DNA of 64,000 nt from Halonatronum saccharophilum DSM 13868 (lineage in GTDB: Bacteria; Bacillota; Halanaerobiia; Halobacteroidales; Halobacteroidaceae), in assembly GCF_000517025.1 (NCBI RefSeq), contig NZ_KI912097.1, forward strand, positions 8,843 through 72,842, given 5' to 3'. Positions 9,789 through 18,437 of this stretch are shown here, in pieces (the first letter of the stretch is position 1; each line of letters begins with the position of its first letter). A program made the translations under genes and the position numbers. A model generated the notes under the pieces. That model was not told where the DNA came from and did no database searches. It saw only the letters and a program-made list of their open reading frames with translations.

Positions 9789-9841
9789 AAGAGGACTAAC
9801 GAAGAGGTATAAGTGCTTTTACCGTTGGTCTTCTTTATTTT
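9789..9841 (+). terminator. Terminator of the DUF2075 gene
   Basis: A 13-bp stem (9789-9801 with 9823-9835, with G-T wobbles) followed by TATTTTTG. Confidence 0.8.
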
Positions 9842-9886
9842 TGTTTGATATTTTAAATAAGGGATAGTCTATTTTTTAAAAGAGAT

Positions 9887-9915
9887 TTGATTCTAGAAAA
9901 GAATTAGTTTATAAT
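9887..9915 (+). promoter_or_regulatory. Promoter of the MacA-like export operon
   Basis: -35 TTGATT (9887-9892), 17-base spacer, perfect -10 TATAAT (9910-9915), about 95 bases before the adaptor start codon. Confidence 0.65.
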
Positions 9916-10009
9916 ACTAATAAGGATTATTGTTATTAATTACTTTTATATGCTAAAATTTCATCTTTAAATTATCTTGAAAGTTAAATTATAGTAAGGA
10001 GGGTTAGAG

Positions 10010-11281
10010 ATGAGTAAAAAGAGAATTTTATTTCTAGTAATAATAATAGCTTTAGTAATTATATTTAGTAATTATATTTGGAGAGGTGAAAGTGGAGAGG
10101 GATACTTTGAAGTTAAGAGCAAAGAAGTAAATAACTCCTTAAGAGCGACTGGCATTGTTAAACCAGCTAAAACTATAAATATAAACTCAACCTTAGCAGA
10201 GAAGGTTAAGCAAGTAAAAGTAGAAGCGGGACAAGAAGTAAAAAAAGGAGACCCATTACTTTATTATAGATCTTCTATAGCAGAAGAAGAGCTTAACAAA
10301 GCTGCTGCTACATTAAGGGAGTTAGAAGGAGATTTATTGCTTGCAGAGATTAGAGTCAAAGAAGCTAAATTAGGAGTAGAGTTGGTCAAAAGAAGGCAAG
10401 AAATCTCTAAAAGAGTAGAGGATGCTTCGCTAAAAGAGGAGATTAATAGAGTAGATATCGAGATAAATAAAGCAAAAGATGACCTAAAGAGGGTAAAGAA
10501 GCTTTATGAAGATGGCGTTATTGAAGAGATTAGGTTGAAAGAAGAGGAACATAGGCTTAAACTCTTAGAGTCTAATAAGAGATTACTATCTACTCAGCTT
10601 GAAGAATTATATAGACGTAGAGATGATAGACTTAAAGAAGGTGAGATTAATTTAGAAATAGCTCAAAAAGATCATAGTAGGGTCAAAGAAAGCTATAGGA
10701 ATTTAAGTAATAGAATTGATATCTACAAGTCAGACTATCAAAGGGCCAAAGCGAACCTTAAAGAACATAAAGTTTATTCTCCTATTAACGGAATGGTACT
10801 TAATAAAGAGGTTGAAAGTGGAGAATATATAAAACCAGGTGTTCAAATGCTAAAGATCGGCTCTAAGGAGTTACTTATTCGTATTCGTCCAGATGAGAAA
10901 GAGTTGGGTCTTTTGGAGGTAGGTCAGGAAGGTGTTGCCACTCCAAGGGCTTATCCAGATCAGAGGTTTAAAGTTAAAGTTGTTCGTATTTCACCAGAAG
11001 TTGATCCTAATCGTGGCACAATAGATATCTATCTAAAACCCTTAGAAGGGGAAGAAAATTTAATTGTTAATATGTCTGTCTTCCTTGAACTAACTAATGA
11101 AAGTTCTAAAGAAGAGATAATTATTCCAGAAGAGTATATAGTCCAAGATGGCCAACCCTATATTTACCTTTACCAAGAGGGAGAAAAAGTAAAGAAAGAG
11201 GTTGAAATAGGGTTTATAAATAACGGGATGGCTAGAGTTATTAGCGGTTTAAAGGATAGGGATAAAGTTATTTTACCTTGA
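10010..11281 (+). CDS. MacA/HlyD-family adaptor subunit of an ABC exporter
   Basis: 423 residues with an N-terminal membrane anchor (residues 4-22). The first half of a lipoyl-like barrel follows (KVEAGQEVKKGDPLL), then a long coiled-coil hairpin (about 90-245) and the second barrel half (VYSPINGMVLNKEVESGEYI). A beta-barrel and a membrane-proximal domain end the protein. It starts at ATG 10010 with AAGGAGGGTTAGAG. It heads a three-gene operon with a FtsX-type permease and a LolD/MacB-type ATPase, so it should be the periplasmic adaptor of a MacAB-like tripartite system. Confidence 0.9.
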   Translation: MSKKRILFLVIIIALVIIFSNYIWRGESGEGYFEVKSKEVNNSLRATGIVKPAKTININSTLAEKVKQVKVEAGQEVKKGDPLLYYRSSIAEEELNKAAATLRELEGDLLLAEIRVKEAKLGVELVKRRQEISKRVEDASLKEEINRVDIEINKAKDDLKRVKKLYEDGVIEEIRLKEEEHRLKLLESNKRLLSTQLEELYRRRDDRLKEGEINLEIAQKDHSRVKESYRNLSNRIDIYKSDYQRAKANLKEHKVYSPINGMVLNKEVESGEYIKPGVQMLKIGSKELLIRIRPDEKELGLLEVGQEGVATPRAYPDQRFKVKVVRISPEVDPNRGTIDIYLKPLEGEENLIVNMSVFLELTNESSKEEIIIPEEYIVQDGQPYIYLYQEGEKVKKEVEIGFINNGMARVISGLKDRDKVILP

Positions 11282-11321
11282 TATAGTAGTATAAATTTAA
11301 AAAGATGGTGGGGTGAGGTAA

Positions 11322-12539
11322 GTGTGGTTTGAGTTTAAGGTTGCAGTTCGTTTCTTGAAGTCTGGTAAGACCCAGACTTTATTAATTTTATTGGGAATTA
11401 CAATTGGTGTTATGGTACAGGTTTTTTTGGGATCTTTAATCCAAGGGTTGCAAAAGAGCCTTGTGAACCAAACAGTAGGAAATGCCCCTCATATTACAAT
11501 TATACCTCAAGAGAAGGGGCCAGAAAATCTTATTTCGCCTCGGGGTGAAGAAGGTTTTAGAATAATCACTTTTGATAGTAATAGAGGTGGGATAGGTCGT
11601 TGGCGTAGTTTAGAAGAATACTTAAAGAAAGTAGATGGTATTAAAGCTGTATCTCCTACTATAGATGGATCTGCTTTTGCTTTAAGAGGGCAGAAGTCCC
11701 TTTCTGTAATTATCAGAGGGGTTGATATTAATGCTGCAGACCAAATTTATGATATAAGTGATAGAATAGAAGCAGGAGACCCAACTTTAGGTGGAAATAA
11801 TATATTGATCGGTAATGAATTGGCTAAGGAACTGAATTTAAGTGTTGGGGATAATCTAAATATAAATACGTCAATGGGAATAGATGATAATTTTATAATT
11901 GCTGGTATCTTTGATTTGAGATCTAAAGATTTAAATAAAAGTTGGATTATAATATCTCGTGATCGGGCCCAGACCCTTTTTGATCTTCCAGATCAGGTTT
12001 CTAATATTGAATTACAGATTAAAGATGTCTTTACAGCCAATGATATAGCCAATATAATAATGAGTGAAAATACTAATATTAATGCAGAAAGTTGGCAAAA
12101 AAATAATCAGCAACTTTTAACAGCGTTACGGAGTCAAGGAAGTTCTAGTTTGATTATTCAAATTTTTGTGATTATAGCTGTGACTTTAGGTATAGCTAGT
12201 GTATTAGCAGTATCAGTATTACAAAAATCAAGGCAGATTGGGATATTAAAAGCTATGGGGATAACATCATCTCGTGTTGGATTGATCTTTTTGATTCAGG
12301 GAGGAATTTTAGGAACTATAGGGTCAATTATTGGAACTGCTGGTGGTATTGGCCTTAGTCAGCTCTTTGTGAATTTAGTTAGAGATGAAATGGGTAATCC
12401 TCTTTTTCCTATTGACATAGACATTGCTTTTATTTTGATATCTATCTCTATTGCAATACTGGCAGGAATGATAGCAGCCTTAATACCTGCTAGAAATTCT
12501 GCAAAATTGAATCCCGTTGAGGTGATAAATAATGGCTAG
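11322..12539 (+). CDS. ABC transporter permease, FtsX/MacB/LolC type
   Basis: 405 residues with the topology of this family: one N-terminal helix (about 18-40), a large extracytoplasmic MacB-PCD domain (about 45-245), then three helices (about 270-300, 325-350, 365-390). The end PARNSAKLNPVEVINNG is characteristic. The start is GTG 11322 behind GGGTGAGGTAA. It overlaps the ATPase gene by eight bases. It should be the membrane subunit of a mechanotransmission exporter of lipoproteins, peptides or drugs. Confidence 0.92.
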   Translation: MWFEFKVAVRFLKSGKTQTLLILLGITIGVMVQVFLGSLIQGLQKSLVNQTVGNAPHITIIPQEKGPENLISPRGEEGFRIITFDSNRGGIGRWRSLEEYLKKVDGIKAVSPTIDGSAFALRGQKSLSVIIRGVDINAADQIYDISDRIEAGDPTLGGNNILIGNELAKELNLSVGDNLNINTSMGIDDNFIIAGIFDLRSKDLNKSWIIISRDRAQTLFDLPDQVSNIELQIKDVFTANDIANIIMSENTNINAESWQKNNQQLLTALRSQGSSSLIIQIFVIIAVTLGIASVLAVSVLQKSRQIGILKAMGITSSRVGLIFLIQGGILGTIGSIIGTAGGIGLSQLFVNLVRDEMGNPLFPIDIDIAFILISISIAILAGMIAALIPARNSAKLNPVEVINNG

Positions 12540-13221
12540 GATAATAGTTGATACTAATAAATTGGTTAAGGTCTATGGAAAAGATATTAAAAATGAGGTA
12601 TTACATGGGATATCTTTAAAGATTGAAGAAGGGGAGTTTGTCTCGATTATTGGCCCTTCGGGGTCTGGTAAAAGTACGCTTTTGAATATTTTAGCGGCAT
12701 TGGATAGACCTACATCTGGTAGAGTAAATGTTAATGGTCAAGAAATAGACAAGATGGATGATAAGCAGTTGGCCTTATTTCGTAACAGTAATATGGGTTT
12801 TGTATTTCAGTTTCATCACCTTTTACCTGAATTTACTGCTTTAGAGAATGTGATGATTCCTAATTGGATTGCCAAAGGGTCTCCAAGTGATGAAGTAAAG
12901 CAGCGAGCTATTAAATTATTAGATTTAGTAGGGTTAAAGGAATATGAAGACAATTTAGCCACACAGCTGTCTGGAGGTCAGAAACAGAGGGTGGCTATTG
13001 CTAGATCATTGATGAATAATCCGCCTATCTTATTTGCAGATGAGCCAACAGGAAACCTTGATACAGAGAGTACAGATAAAGTATATAAGTTATTGCGTAA
13101 CATAAATAAAGAATTAGGAACTACTTTTATTATCGTTACCCATGATAAAGATATTGCTAATAGAACTGATAGGGTTATTGAAATAGTTGATGGAAATATA
13201 AAGAGGGATTTTTTTATCTAA
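12532..13221 (+). CDS. ABC transporter ATPase, LolD/MacB type
   Basis: 229 residues with Walker A GPSGSGKST, Q-loop FQFHHLLPEF, signature LSGGQKQRVAIARSL, Walker B ILFADEPTGNLD and a switch histidine in IVTHDKD. FHHLLPEFTALENVMIP is typical of LolD-like ATPases. It is the last gene of the adaptor-permease-ATPase operon and energises it. MacB proper fuses permease and ATPase, whereas here they are separate, as in the LolCDE layout. Confidence 0.94.
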   Translation: MARIIVDTNKLVKVYGKDIKNEVLHGISLKIEEGEFVSIIGPSGSGKSTLLNILAALDRPTSGRVNVNGQEIDKMDDKQLALFRNSNMGFVFQFHHLLPEFTALENVMIPNWIAKGSPSDEVKQRAIKLLDLVGLKEYEDNLATQLSGGQKQRVAIARSLMNNPPILFADEPTGNLDTESTDKVYKLLRNINKELGTTFIIVTHDKDIANRTDRVIEIVDGNIKRDFFI

Positions 13222-13300
13222 ACAAGGGATATATTGTAGAATGGAGAAGTTAATATTTAAGTACTTGATTTTTAATCTATGAAAGCTCCTATGTGGTAGG

Positions 13301-13328
13301 TTATTGTAAATGAAGGCTAGCTTATAAT
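13301..13328 (+). promoter_or_regulatory. Promoter of the Cache-GGDEF-EAL gene
   Basis: -35 TTATTG (13301-13306), 16-base spacer, perfect -10 TATAAT (13323-13328). The inferred transcript begins near 13335, just before an AGAGGGTG ribosome site. This bears on the start-codon question discussed under the gene. Confidence 0.6.
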
Positions 13329-13394
13329 TATGTAGAAAGAGGGTGAGCTGATATATTAAATATTAAAAAGTTTAGTATTAAACAAAGGATACTT

Positions 13395-15455
13395 TTGGGA
13401 ATAGGAATGAGCTTTATAGTGTCAATGTTATTGATTTTAGTAATGGTTATATATCAGTTTGAGAATTTAAGAGCAGATAGTCATCAGGTATTATCTGAGG
13501 AATTACTAAATCAAAAAAAAGATAAGTATAAGTTATTAGTTCAAACTCGTGCAGAACTTCTTGCTCAGCTTTACCAGCAAAATGGTGGTGATATCTTTAA
13601 AGAAGATATAGAATCTATATTTGCTAGATTTAATGAAGAATCAAATTTGGAAGATAATTATTTCTTTATTTATGATTTAGATGGCAAGACAGTATCTTTA
13701 CCACCAACTCCACATTTAGAAGGAACTAACAGGTGGGATTTAGAAGTTGAAGGAAGGAATTTGCTTCAAGAGATGTCAAAATTAGCTCATAACGGTGGTG
13801 GAGAAATAGAGTACCCCTATACAAATCCAGTTACTGGAGAAATAGAGATGAAGTTTGGGTACATAGAACCTATTAGAGATACAGATTACTTTATTGGATC
13901 TGGAGGATATGAATCTAGCTTTTATACTATTTTAGATAAGATTAAATTAAAGATAGTAGAGATTAGACGAGGTATAATCTATTCTATCCTAGTATTATTT
14001 TTTATAATTAGTACTATTATGATGATAATAATAATTGATATTTCAAATTATATAAAGAAGAATATAAATGTTATTATCGAAGGCTTTAAAGAGGTAGGAA
14101 GAGGGAATATAGAATTTAAGTTAAAGAATAAATCTAATGATGAGTTTCAGCAGTTATTTTCAGGTTTTAATAATATGTTAAAACAGATAAATTATTTAAC
14201 CTATAATGATTCTTTGACTGGTCTGCCTAATATAAAATTTTTACACAATAGATTTAAAGCAGATTATGAGAGTTGTAAATGTTTTAAATATATCTTTACT
14301 TTAGGTTTAAATAATTTTGATATTATAAATAGCAATTACGGATATAAGGTTGGAAATGAGTTATTAAAGAAAGTATCAGATAGATTAATAGATATTCTAG
14401 ATGAAGATATATTGATAGCACGTAATGATATTGAATTCATATTCTACTATAAGACAGAGTTAAAAGAAGAGGATATCCTAATCTTTGGCAATAAAGTACT
14501 TGAAAAATTGAGAGTTCCTTATGATATTGACAATAATCACATATACTTAGAACCTCAGCTGGGGATTTCTTATACAAAGAGAAGTGATATTTCTTTTGAT
14601 GAATTAATAAACAAGTCAAAAGTGGCTTTACATTTTGTTTATGCAGATAAAAATGATCTATTAATCCACAAGGCTTATATGGAGGGGAAGCTATCAGATA
14701 GGGTTGATTTAGAGTCTAAAATGAGGCAGGCTATGAAAAGGGAAGAGTTTCTGTTATATTACCAGCCTATTATTAATATAAAGACCAATAAAGTAGTTGG
14801 TTTAGAAGCTCTGATTAGATGGGAATCACCTGGGTATGGATTAATTTCTCCAGGTAAGTTTATTCCTGTAGCTGAAAGCACAGGTCTTATTATCTCCTTA
14901 GGAAGTTGGGTTTTAGAGAAATCTTGTGAAAAATTAAAAAGCCTTGAAGAAAAGGGTTATAGTGATATGTTTATATCAGTTAATATTTCGCCAAAGGAAT
15001 TTCAACACCCAGACTTTTTAGAGAAGGTAGAGCTAATAACAGAAGAGACAGGGATAGATCCAAATAATTTAAAGCTAGAGATGACAGAAAGAACTACAAT
15101 TGAAGATGTTGAATATACTATAGAGATGCTTAATAAATTAAGGAGTTTAGGTTTGAAGATTGCTATAGATGATTTTGGTACAGGCTATTCTTCTTTGGCT
15201 TATTTGAATAAGTTCTCTATTGACACACTAAAGATTGATAAAAGTTTTATTCAAAGTAAAGATAATCAAGAAATTGTAAAGGTAATCATTATGATGAGTA
15301 ATAATTTGAATTTAGAGGTAATAGCAGAGGGTGTAGAGACTGAAGAACAATTAGAGTTTTTATTAGAGAATCAATGTTCGATGTCTCAAGGATATCTTTT
15401 TGCTAAGCCAATGGGAGAAGAAGAGGTTGTTGAATTTTTAGAAGACCATAATTGA
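13395..15455 (+). CDS. Membrane Cache-GGDEF(degenerate)-EAL c-di-GMP phosphodiesterase
   Basis: 686 residues from the TTG at 13395. Domains: N-terminal helix (about 1-20), extracytoplasmic Cache domain (about 30-185, with YIEPIRDTDYFIGSGGYES), second helix (about 198-218), HAMP-like linker, GGDEF-like domain (about 270-400), EAL domain (about 435-680). The GGDEF motif is degenerate (RNDIEF). The EAL domain has its catalytic set: GLEALIRW, VNIS, EMTER, DDFGTGYSSL, KIDKSF, AEGVET and QGY. It should hydrolyse c-di-GMP under control of an external ligand. The frame is open back to 13347 and reads LNIKKFSIKQRILLGIG, a typical basic pre-helix leader, so translation may begin near 13353 from a non-canonical codon. 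Confidence 0.88.
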   Translation: MGIGMSFIVSMLLILVMVIYQFENLRADSHQVLSEELLNQKKDKYKLLVQTRAELLAQLYQQNGGDIFKEDIESIFARFNEESNLEDNYFFIYDLDGKTVSLPPTPHLEGTNRWDLEVEGRNLLQEMSKLAHNGGGEIEYPYTNPVTGEIEMKFGYIEPIRDTDYFIGSGGYESSFYTILDKIKLKIVEIRRGIIYSILVLFFIISTIMMIIIIDISNYIKKNINVIIEGFKEVGRGNIEFKLKNKSNDEFQQLFSGFNNMLKQINYLTYNDSLTGLPNIKFLHNRFKADYESCKCFKYIFTLGLNNFDIINSNYGYKVGNELLKKVSDRLIDILDEDILIARNDIEFIFYYKTELKEEDILIFGNKVLEKLRVPYDIDNNHIYLEPQLGISYTKRSDISFDELINKSKVALHFVYADKNDLLIHKAYMEGKLSDRVDLESKMRQAMKREEFLLYYQPIINIKTNKVVGLEALIRWESPGYGLISPGKFIPVAESTGLIISLGSWVLEKSCEKLKSLEEKGYSDMFISVNISPKEFQHPDFLEKVELITEETGIDPNNLKLEMTERTTIEDVEYTIEMLNKLRSLGLKIAIDDFGTGYSSLAYLNKFSIDTLKIDKSFIQSKDNQEIVKVIIMMSNNLNLEVIAEGVETEEQLEFLLENQCSMSQGYLFAKPMGEEEVVEFLEDHN

Positions 15456-15464
15456 TAAATAAGA

Positions 15465-15518
15465 ATCAGGAATCAATTCTTCATATAATGGAGATTGGTT
15501 TCTGATCTTTTATTTTTA
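15465..15518 (+). terminator. Terminator after the EAL gene
   Basis: A 13-bp stem (15465-15477 with 15494-15506, with G-T wobbles) followed by CTTTTATTTTT. Confidence 0.75.
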
Positions 15519-15551
15519 AGCGGAGTTGGGTATTAATAATAAGAATAAGAT

Positions 15552-15594
15552 TTGACTTCTATATCATTATATCGTAATATATAGATATAATGAT
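15552..15594 (+). promoter_or_regulatory. Promoter with overlapping perfect inverted-repeat operator of the ArsR-type gene
   Basis: -35 TTGACT (15552-15557), 17-base spacer, -10 TAATAT (15575-15580). A perfect 11-bp inverted repeat ATCATTATATC (15563-15573) / GATATAATGAT (15584-15594) brackets the -10. A bound dimer would block polymerase, as expected for autorepression by an ArsR-family protein. The half-site length and AT-rich symmetry fit known ArsR operators. Confidence 0.8.
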
Positions 15595-15612
15595 TAATTT
15601 GGAGGGTTTAAG

Positions 15613-15900
15613 ATGGAGGGTGCTCAGAAAAATTTAGAAAAATTAAAGGAGAAGTCTCAGGTTTTAAAGGCGTTGGCCCATCCTATTAGACTATGTATTG
15701 TCAAAGGATTGATTGAGGATGAGGGCTCTAATGTTTCTAAGATGCAAAGTTGTTTAGAGATTCCTCAATCTACGTTATCACAACACCTAGCGAAGCTTAG
15801 GAATTTGGGTATAGTAAGTGGGGAGAGAAATGGGCTAGAGATAAATTATTACGTCATCAGCGAAGAAGCGAAGAGAGTTGTAGAAGCACTATATCGCTAA
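15613..15900 (+). CDS. ArsR/SmtB-family transcriptional repressor
   Basis: A 95-residue winged-helix protein with the ArsR core ALAHPIRLCIVKGL and recognition-helix region PQSTLSQHLAKLRNLGIV, then a wing region (GERNGLEINYYV). It starts at ATG 15613 behind TTGGAGGG. It has two cysteines, Cys28 and Cys47, and no obvious metal-site CVC motif. It precedes a persulfide or CoA-disulfide reductase and two rhodanese domains. By analogy with the SqrR/BigR type it may sense sulfane sulfur or thiol oxidation, although the cysteine positions are not a proven match. Confidence 0.88.
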   Translation: MEGAQKNLEKLKEKSQVLKALAHPIRLCIVKGLIEDEGSNVSKMQSCLEIPQSTLSQHLAKLRNLGIVSGERNGLEINYYVISEEAKRVVEALYR

Positions 15901-15933
15901 TGGTATCTGTATTAATAAAGATTCAAAGTGGTT

Positions 15934-15974
15934 AAAAATAAAAGATTAAAATCTTTTGAACTTTTTATTTTTTA
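15934..15974 (+). terminator. Weak A/T-rich hairpin after the ArsR-type gene
   Basis: AAAAGATT / AATCTTTT (15940-15957) is embedded in flanking A- and T-runs that can extend the pairing. It may be an attenuator, since the reductase gene follows in the same direction without a clear promoter. Confidence 0.35.
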
Positions 15975-16031
15975 AAAACTATGGGTTATTATCAATTCTT
16001 TAATTATAAAAATAAGAAAGGGTGATATAAA

Positions 16032-17693
16032 ATGAGTAAAAAAGTATTAATCGTCGGCGGGGTGGCTGGTGGAGCTAGTACTGCTGCCAGGTTGAGAAGG
16101 ATGGATGAAAAAGCGGAGATTATAGTCTTTGAGAAGGGGGAGTATATTTCCTTTGCAAATTGTGGTCTCCCTTATCATATAGGTGAGGTTATCCAAAAGA
16201 GAAGTAAGCTATTACTGCAGACTCCTCAGAAGATGAAGTCTAGGTTTAATATAGATGTCAGGGTAAAGAATGAGGTTTTAGCTATAGATAGAGAAGAAAA
16301 GAAGGTTAAAGTAAAGGATTTAAGAAGTGGTGAAGAGTACTTTGAAGATTATGATTACTTAGTTCTTTCTCCTGGAGCCAAGCCTATTAAACCACCTATT
16401 GAGGGTATAGATGGGAAGAATATCTTTACTCTAAGGGATATTCCAGATACTGATAGGATCAAAGGCTTTGTAGACCAGAATAAGCCAAAGGAAGCGGTAG
16501 TTATCGGTGGAGGATATATAGGTGTGGAGATGGTGGAGAACCTACACGAGAGAGGGGTAGAAGTATCTTTAGTTGAGTTGGCCCCGCAGGTTCTTGGTCC
16601 TATAGATTATGAGATGGCATCTCACCTCCATAACCATATGAGGGATAAGGGGGTAAAGCTCTATCTATCTGACGGTGTTCAAGCTTTTGGAGATGAAGGT
16701 AATAAGAAGGTAGTTAAGTTGAATAGTGGAAAAGAGATAGTAGTTGATCTTGTAGTCACTTCTATTGGGGTTACGCCGAATAATTACTTGGCCAAAGAGG
16801 CAGGCTTGGAGCTGGGTGTAAGAGGAGCAATCAGGGTCGATAAGTATCTAAGAACATCAGATTCTTCCATCTATGCTATTGGTGATGCTATAGAGGTAGA
16901 GGACTTTGTGACAAAGGATAATTCCCATATACCTTTAGCAGGTCCGGCCAATAAGCAAGGAAGGATAGTTGCAGATAATATAGTTGAAGGGAATAAGAGC
17001 AAGTTCGAGGGAAGTCAAGGTACAGCAATTGCTAAGGTCTTTGATCTGACAGTTGCAGGAACGGGTAATAATGAAAAGCAGCTTAAGGATAAAGGAATAG
17101 ATTATATAGCCTCTTATACAAGGGCCAATAACCATGCCGGTTATTATCCAGGTGCAGTCTCTATGATGATAAAATTAATCTTTGGCCCAGAAGACGGAAG
17201 GTTACTTGGTGCACAGATTGTTGGAGAGGATGGTGTGGATAAGAGGATAGATGTTCTAGCTACAGCAATAAGATTTGAGAGAAGTGTCTTTGATCTACAG
17301 GAGTTAGAGTTGGCCTATGCACCACCCTTTGGTTCAGCCAAGGACCCTGTCAATATGGCAGGTTTTACAGCAGGTAATATACTAAAAGAGAGAATGGATA
17401 TCATCCATTGGAATCAGGTTGAAGACCTTGGAGATGAAAGTATAATCCTAGATGTTAGAGATCCAAATGAGTTAGAATTTGGGGGGATAGATGGTGCTAT
17501 AAATATTCCACTAAATGATCTAAGAAGTAATTTAGATAGATTAGATTCTGATAAAGAAATAGTCATTTACTGTGCAGTTGGACTACGTGGTTATATTGGA
17601 GCAAGAATCTTAATGGAAAGAGGATTTGATAAGGTCAAGAATCTAGCGGGAGGGTTTGATTTATATCAAGAAGTTAGCAAAGATAAGGGGTAA
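16032..17693 (+). CDS. CoA-disulfide/persulfide reductase with C-terminal rhodanese domain
   Basis: A 553-residue flavoprotein. An N-terminal FAD fold (VLIVGGVAGGASTAARLRR) is followed by the single active-site cysteine in SFANCGLPYHIG (Cys44), an NAD(P)H fold (AVVIGGGYIGVEM), the FAD-binding AIGDA and a dimerisation domain. A rhodanese domain (about 465-545) has its catalytic cysteine in YCAVGLRGY (about Cys514). This matches the CoADR-rhodanese fusion, which reduces CoA persulfide, polysulfide or CoA disulfide with NAD(P)H. Its neighbours support a role in sulfane-sulfur handling. Confidence 0.93.
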   Translation: MSKKVLIVGGVAGGASTAARLRRMDEKAEIIVFEKGEYISFANCGLPYHIGEVIQKRSKLLLQTPQKMKSRFNIDVRVKNEVLAIDREEKKVKVKDLRSGEEYFEDYDYLVLSPGAKPIKPPIEGIDGKNIFTLRDIPDTDRIKGFVDQNKPKEAVVIGGGYIGVEMVENLHERGVEVSLVELAPQVLGPIDYEMASHLHNHMRDKGVKLYLSDGVQAFGDEGNKKVVKLNSGKEIVVDLVVTSIGVTPNNYLAKEAGLELGVRGAIRVDKYLRTSDSSIYAIGDAIEVEDFVTKDNSHIPLAGPANKQGRIVADNIVEGNKSKFEGSQGTAIAKVFDLTVAGTGNNEKQLKDKGIDYIASYTRANNHAGYYPGAVSMMIKLIFGPEDGRLLGAQIVGEDGVDKRIDVLATAIRFERSVFDLQELELAYAPPFGSAKDPVNMAGFTAGNILKERMDIIHWNQVEDLGDESIILDVRDPNELEFGGIDGAINIPLNDLRSNLDRLDSDKEIVIYCAVGLRGYIGARILMERGFDKVKNLAGGFDLYQEVSKDKG

Positions 17694-17767
17694 GGGATGG
17701 AGTCTAATGTTTTGTTAACAATATATCTATTATCTACTATCTGCTTTTAAGAGAGGTGGTGAAATTA

Positions 17768-18094
17768 ATGTTAGATTTTTTATTCGGTAAGAGTAATGTA
17801 GAAAATATCTCGGCTAGAGAGGTAGAGTCAAGGTTAAAGAAGGAAGATGTACTCCTGCTTGATGTAAGAACAAGAAGAGAGTATAAGGAGGGTCATATAC
17901 CCAATTCTTTAAATATCCCCCTAGCAGAGCTTAAGGGTAATTTGAATAGGATTGATAAGGATAAAGATATAATCGCTATCTGTGCTTCAGGTGCTAGAAG
18001 CAAGAGAGCAACTCAGGAGTTGATGAGTGCTGGTTATGATAAGGTCAAGAATATGTCTGGTGGGATGATATCCTGGCAGGGAAAAGTAGAGTAA
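17768..18094 (+). CDS. Single-domain rhodanese
   Basis: 108 residues from ATG 17768, chosen because AGAGGTGG lies eight bases before it; GTG 17756 overlaps that site. The rhodanese fold has LLLDVRTRREYKEGHIP and the active-site loop CASGARS with Cys72. It lies 74 bases after the CoADR-rhodanese fusion and probably shares its transcript. It likely transfers sulfane sulfur within the same sulfur-handling group. Confidence 0.9.
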   Translation: MLDFLFGKSNVENISAREVESRLKKEDVLLLDVRTRREYKEGHIPNSLNIPLAELKGNLNRIDKDKDIIAICASGARSKRATQELMSAGYDKVKNMSGGMISWQGKVE

Positions 18095-18111
18095 ATTGAT
18101 TTATAAAAGGG

Positions 18112-18140
18112 TTGAATTAAAATAAAATCTATGCTATAAT
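18112..18140 (+). promoter_or_regulatory. Promoter of the lysine-riboswitch transcript
   Basis: -35 TTGAAT (18112-18117), 17-base spacer, perfect -10 TATAAT (18135-18140). The transcript would start near 18147, shortly before the aptamer. Confidence 0.8.
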
Positions 18141-18169
18141 GCTCAAGTGTCGAAAAAAGTCTAAATTTA

Positions 18170-18397
18170 ATAATAGAGTAGGGGTGCGATTGTTATCAGT
18201 ATCTTTAGTGAAGGCGATAAGGGCCTAATGAGCTAAAGGGAAAGGAGTAATCGCCGAAATGATAATCTTCTTTATCACTATTATCGTTGGCCCTATGCCT
18301 AATAGGTATAGGGTTGTCACTAAGTTTAGTGGAGTACTATCTTGCTTATTATGGTTACTTATATAAGTACCCTCAGCAAATAGTGCTGAGGTTTTTT
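18170..18397 (+). promoter_or_regulatory. Lysine riboswitch (L box) with terminator
   Basis: The leader carries the conserved aptamer blocks in order: AGTAGGGGTGCGA, GTGAAGGCGATAAG, AAGGGAAAGG, TCGCCGAAA, and GGGTTGTCACTAAG with TGGAGTACTATC at the 3' end. These are the invariant core segments of the lysine riboswitch. A strong terminator (18371-18397) follows, 40 bases before the transporter start codon. Lysine binding should favour termination, so the transporter is expressed when lysine is scarce. The aptamer's 5' limit is approximate. Confidence 0.93.
18371..18397 (+). terminator. Riboswitch-controlled terminator
   Basis: CCTCAGCA / TGCTGAGG stem (18371-18378 with 18384-18391), 5-base loop, six T's. 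Confidence 0.92.
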
Positions 18398-18437
18398 CTA
18401 TTATTATGACAATTAAAATAATTTAGGAGGAGAAAGA

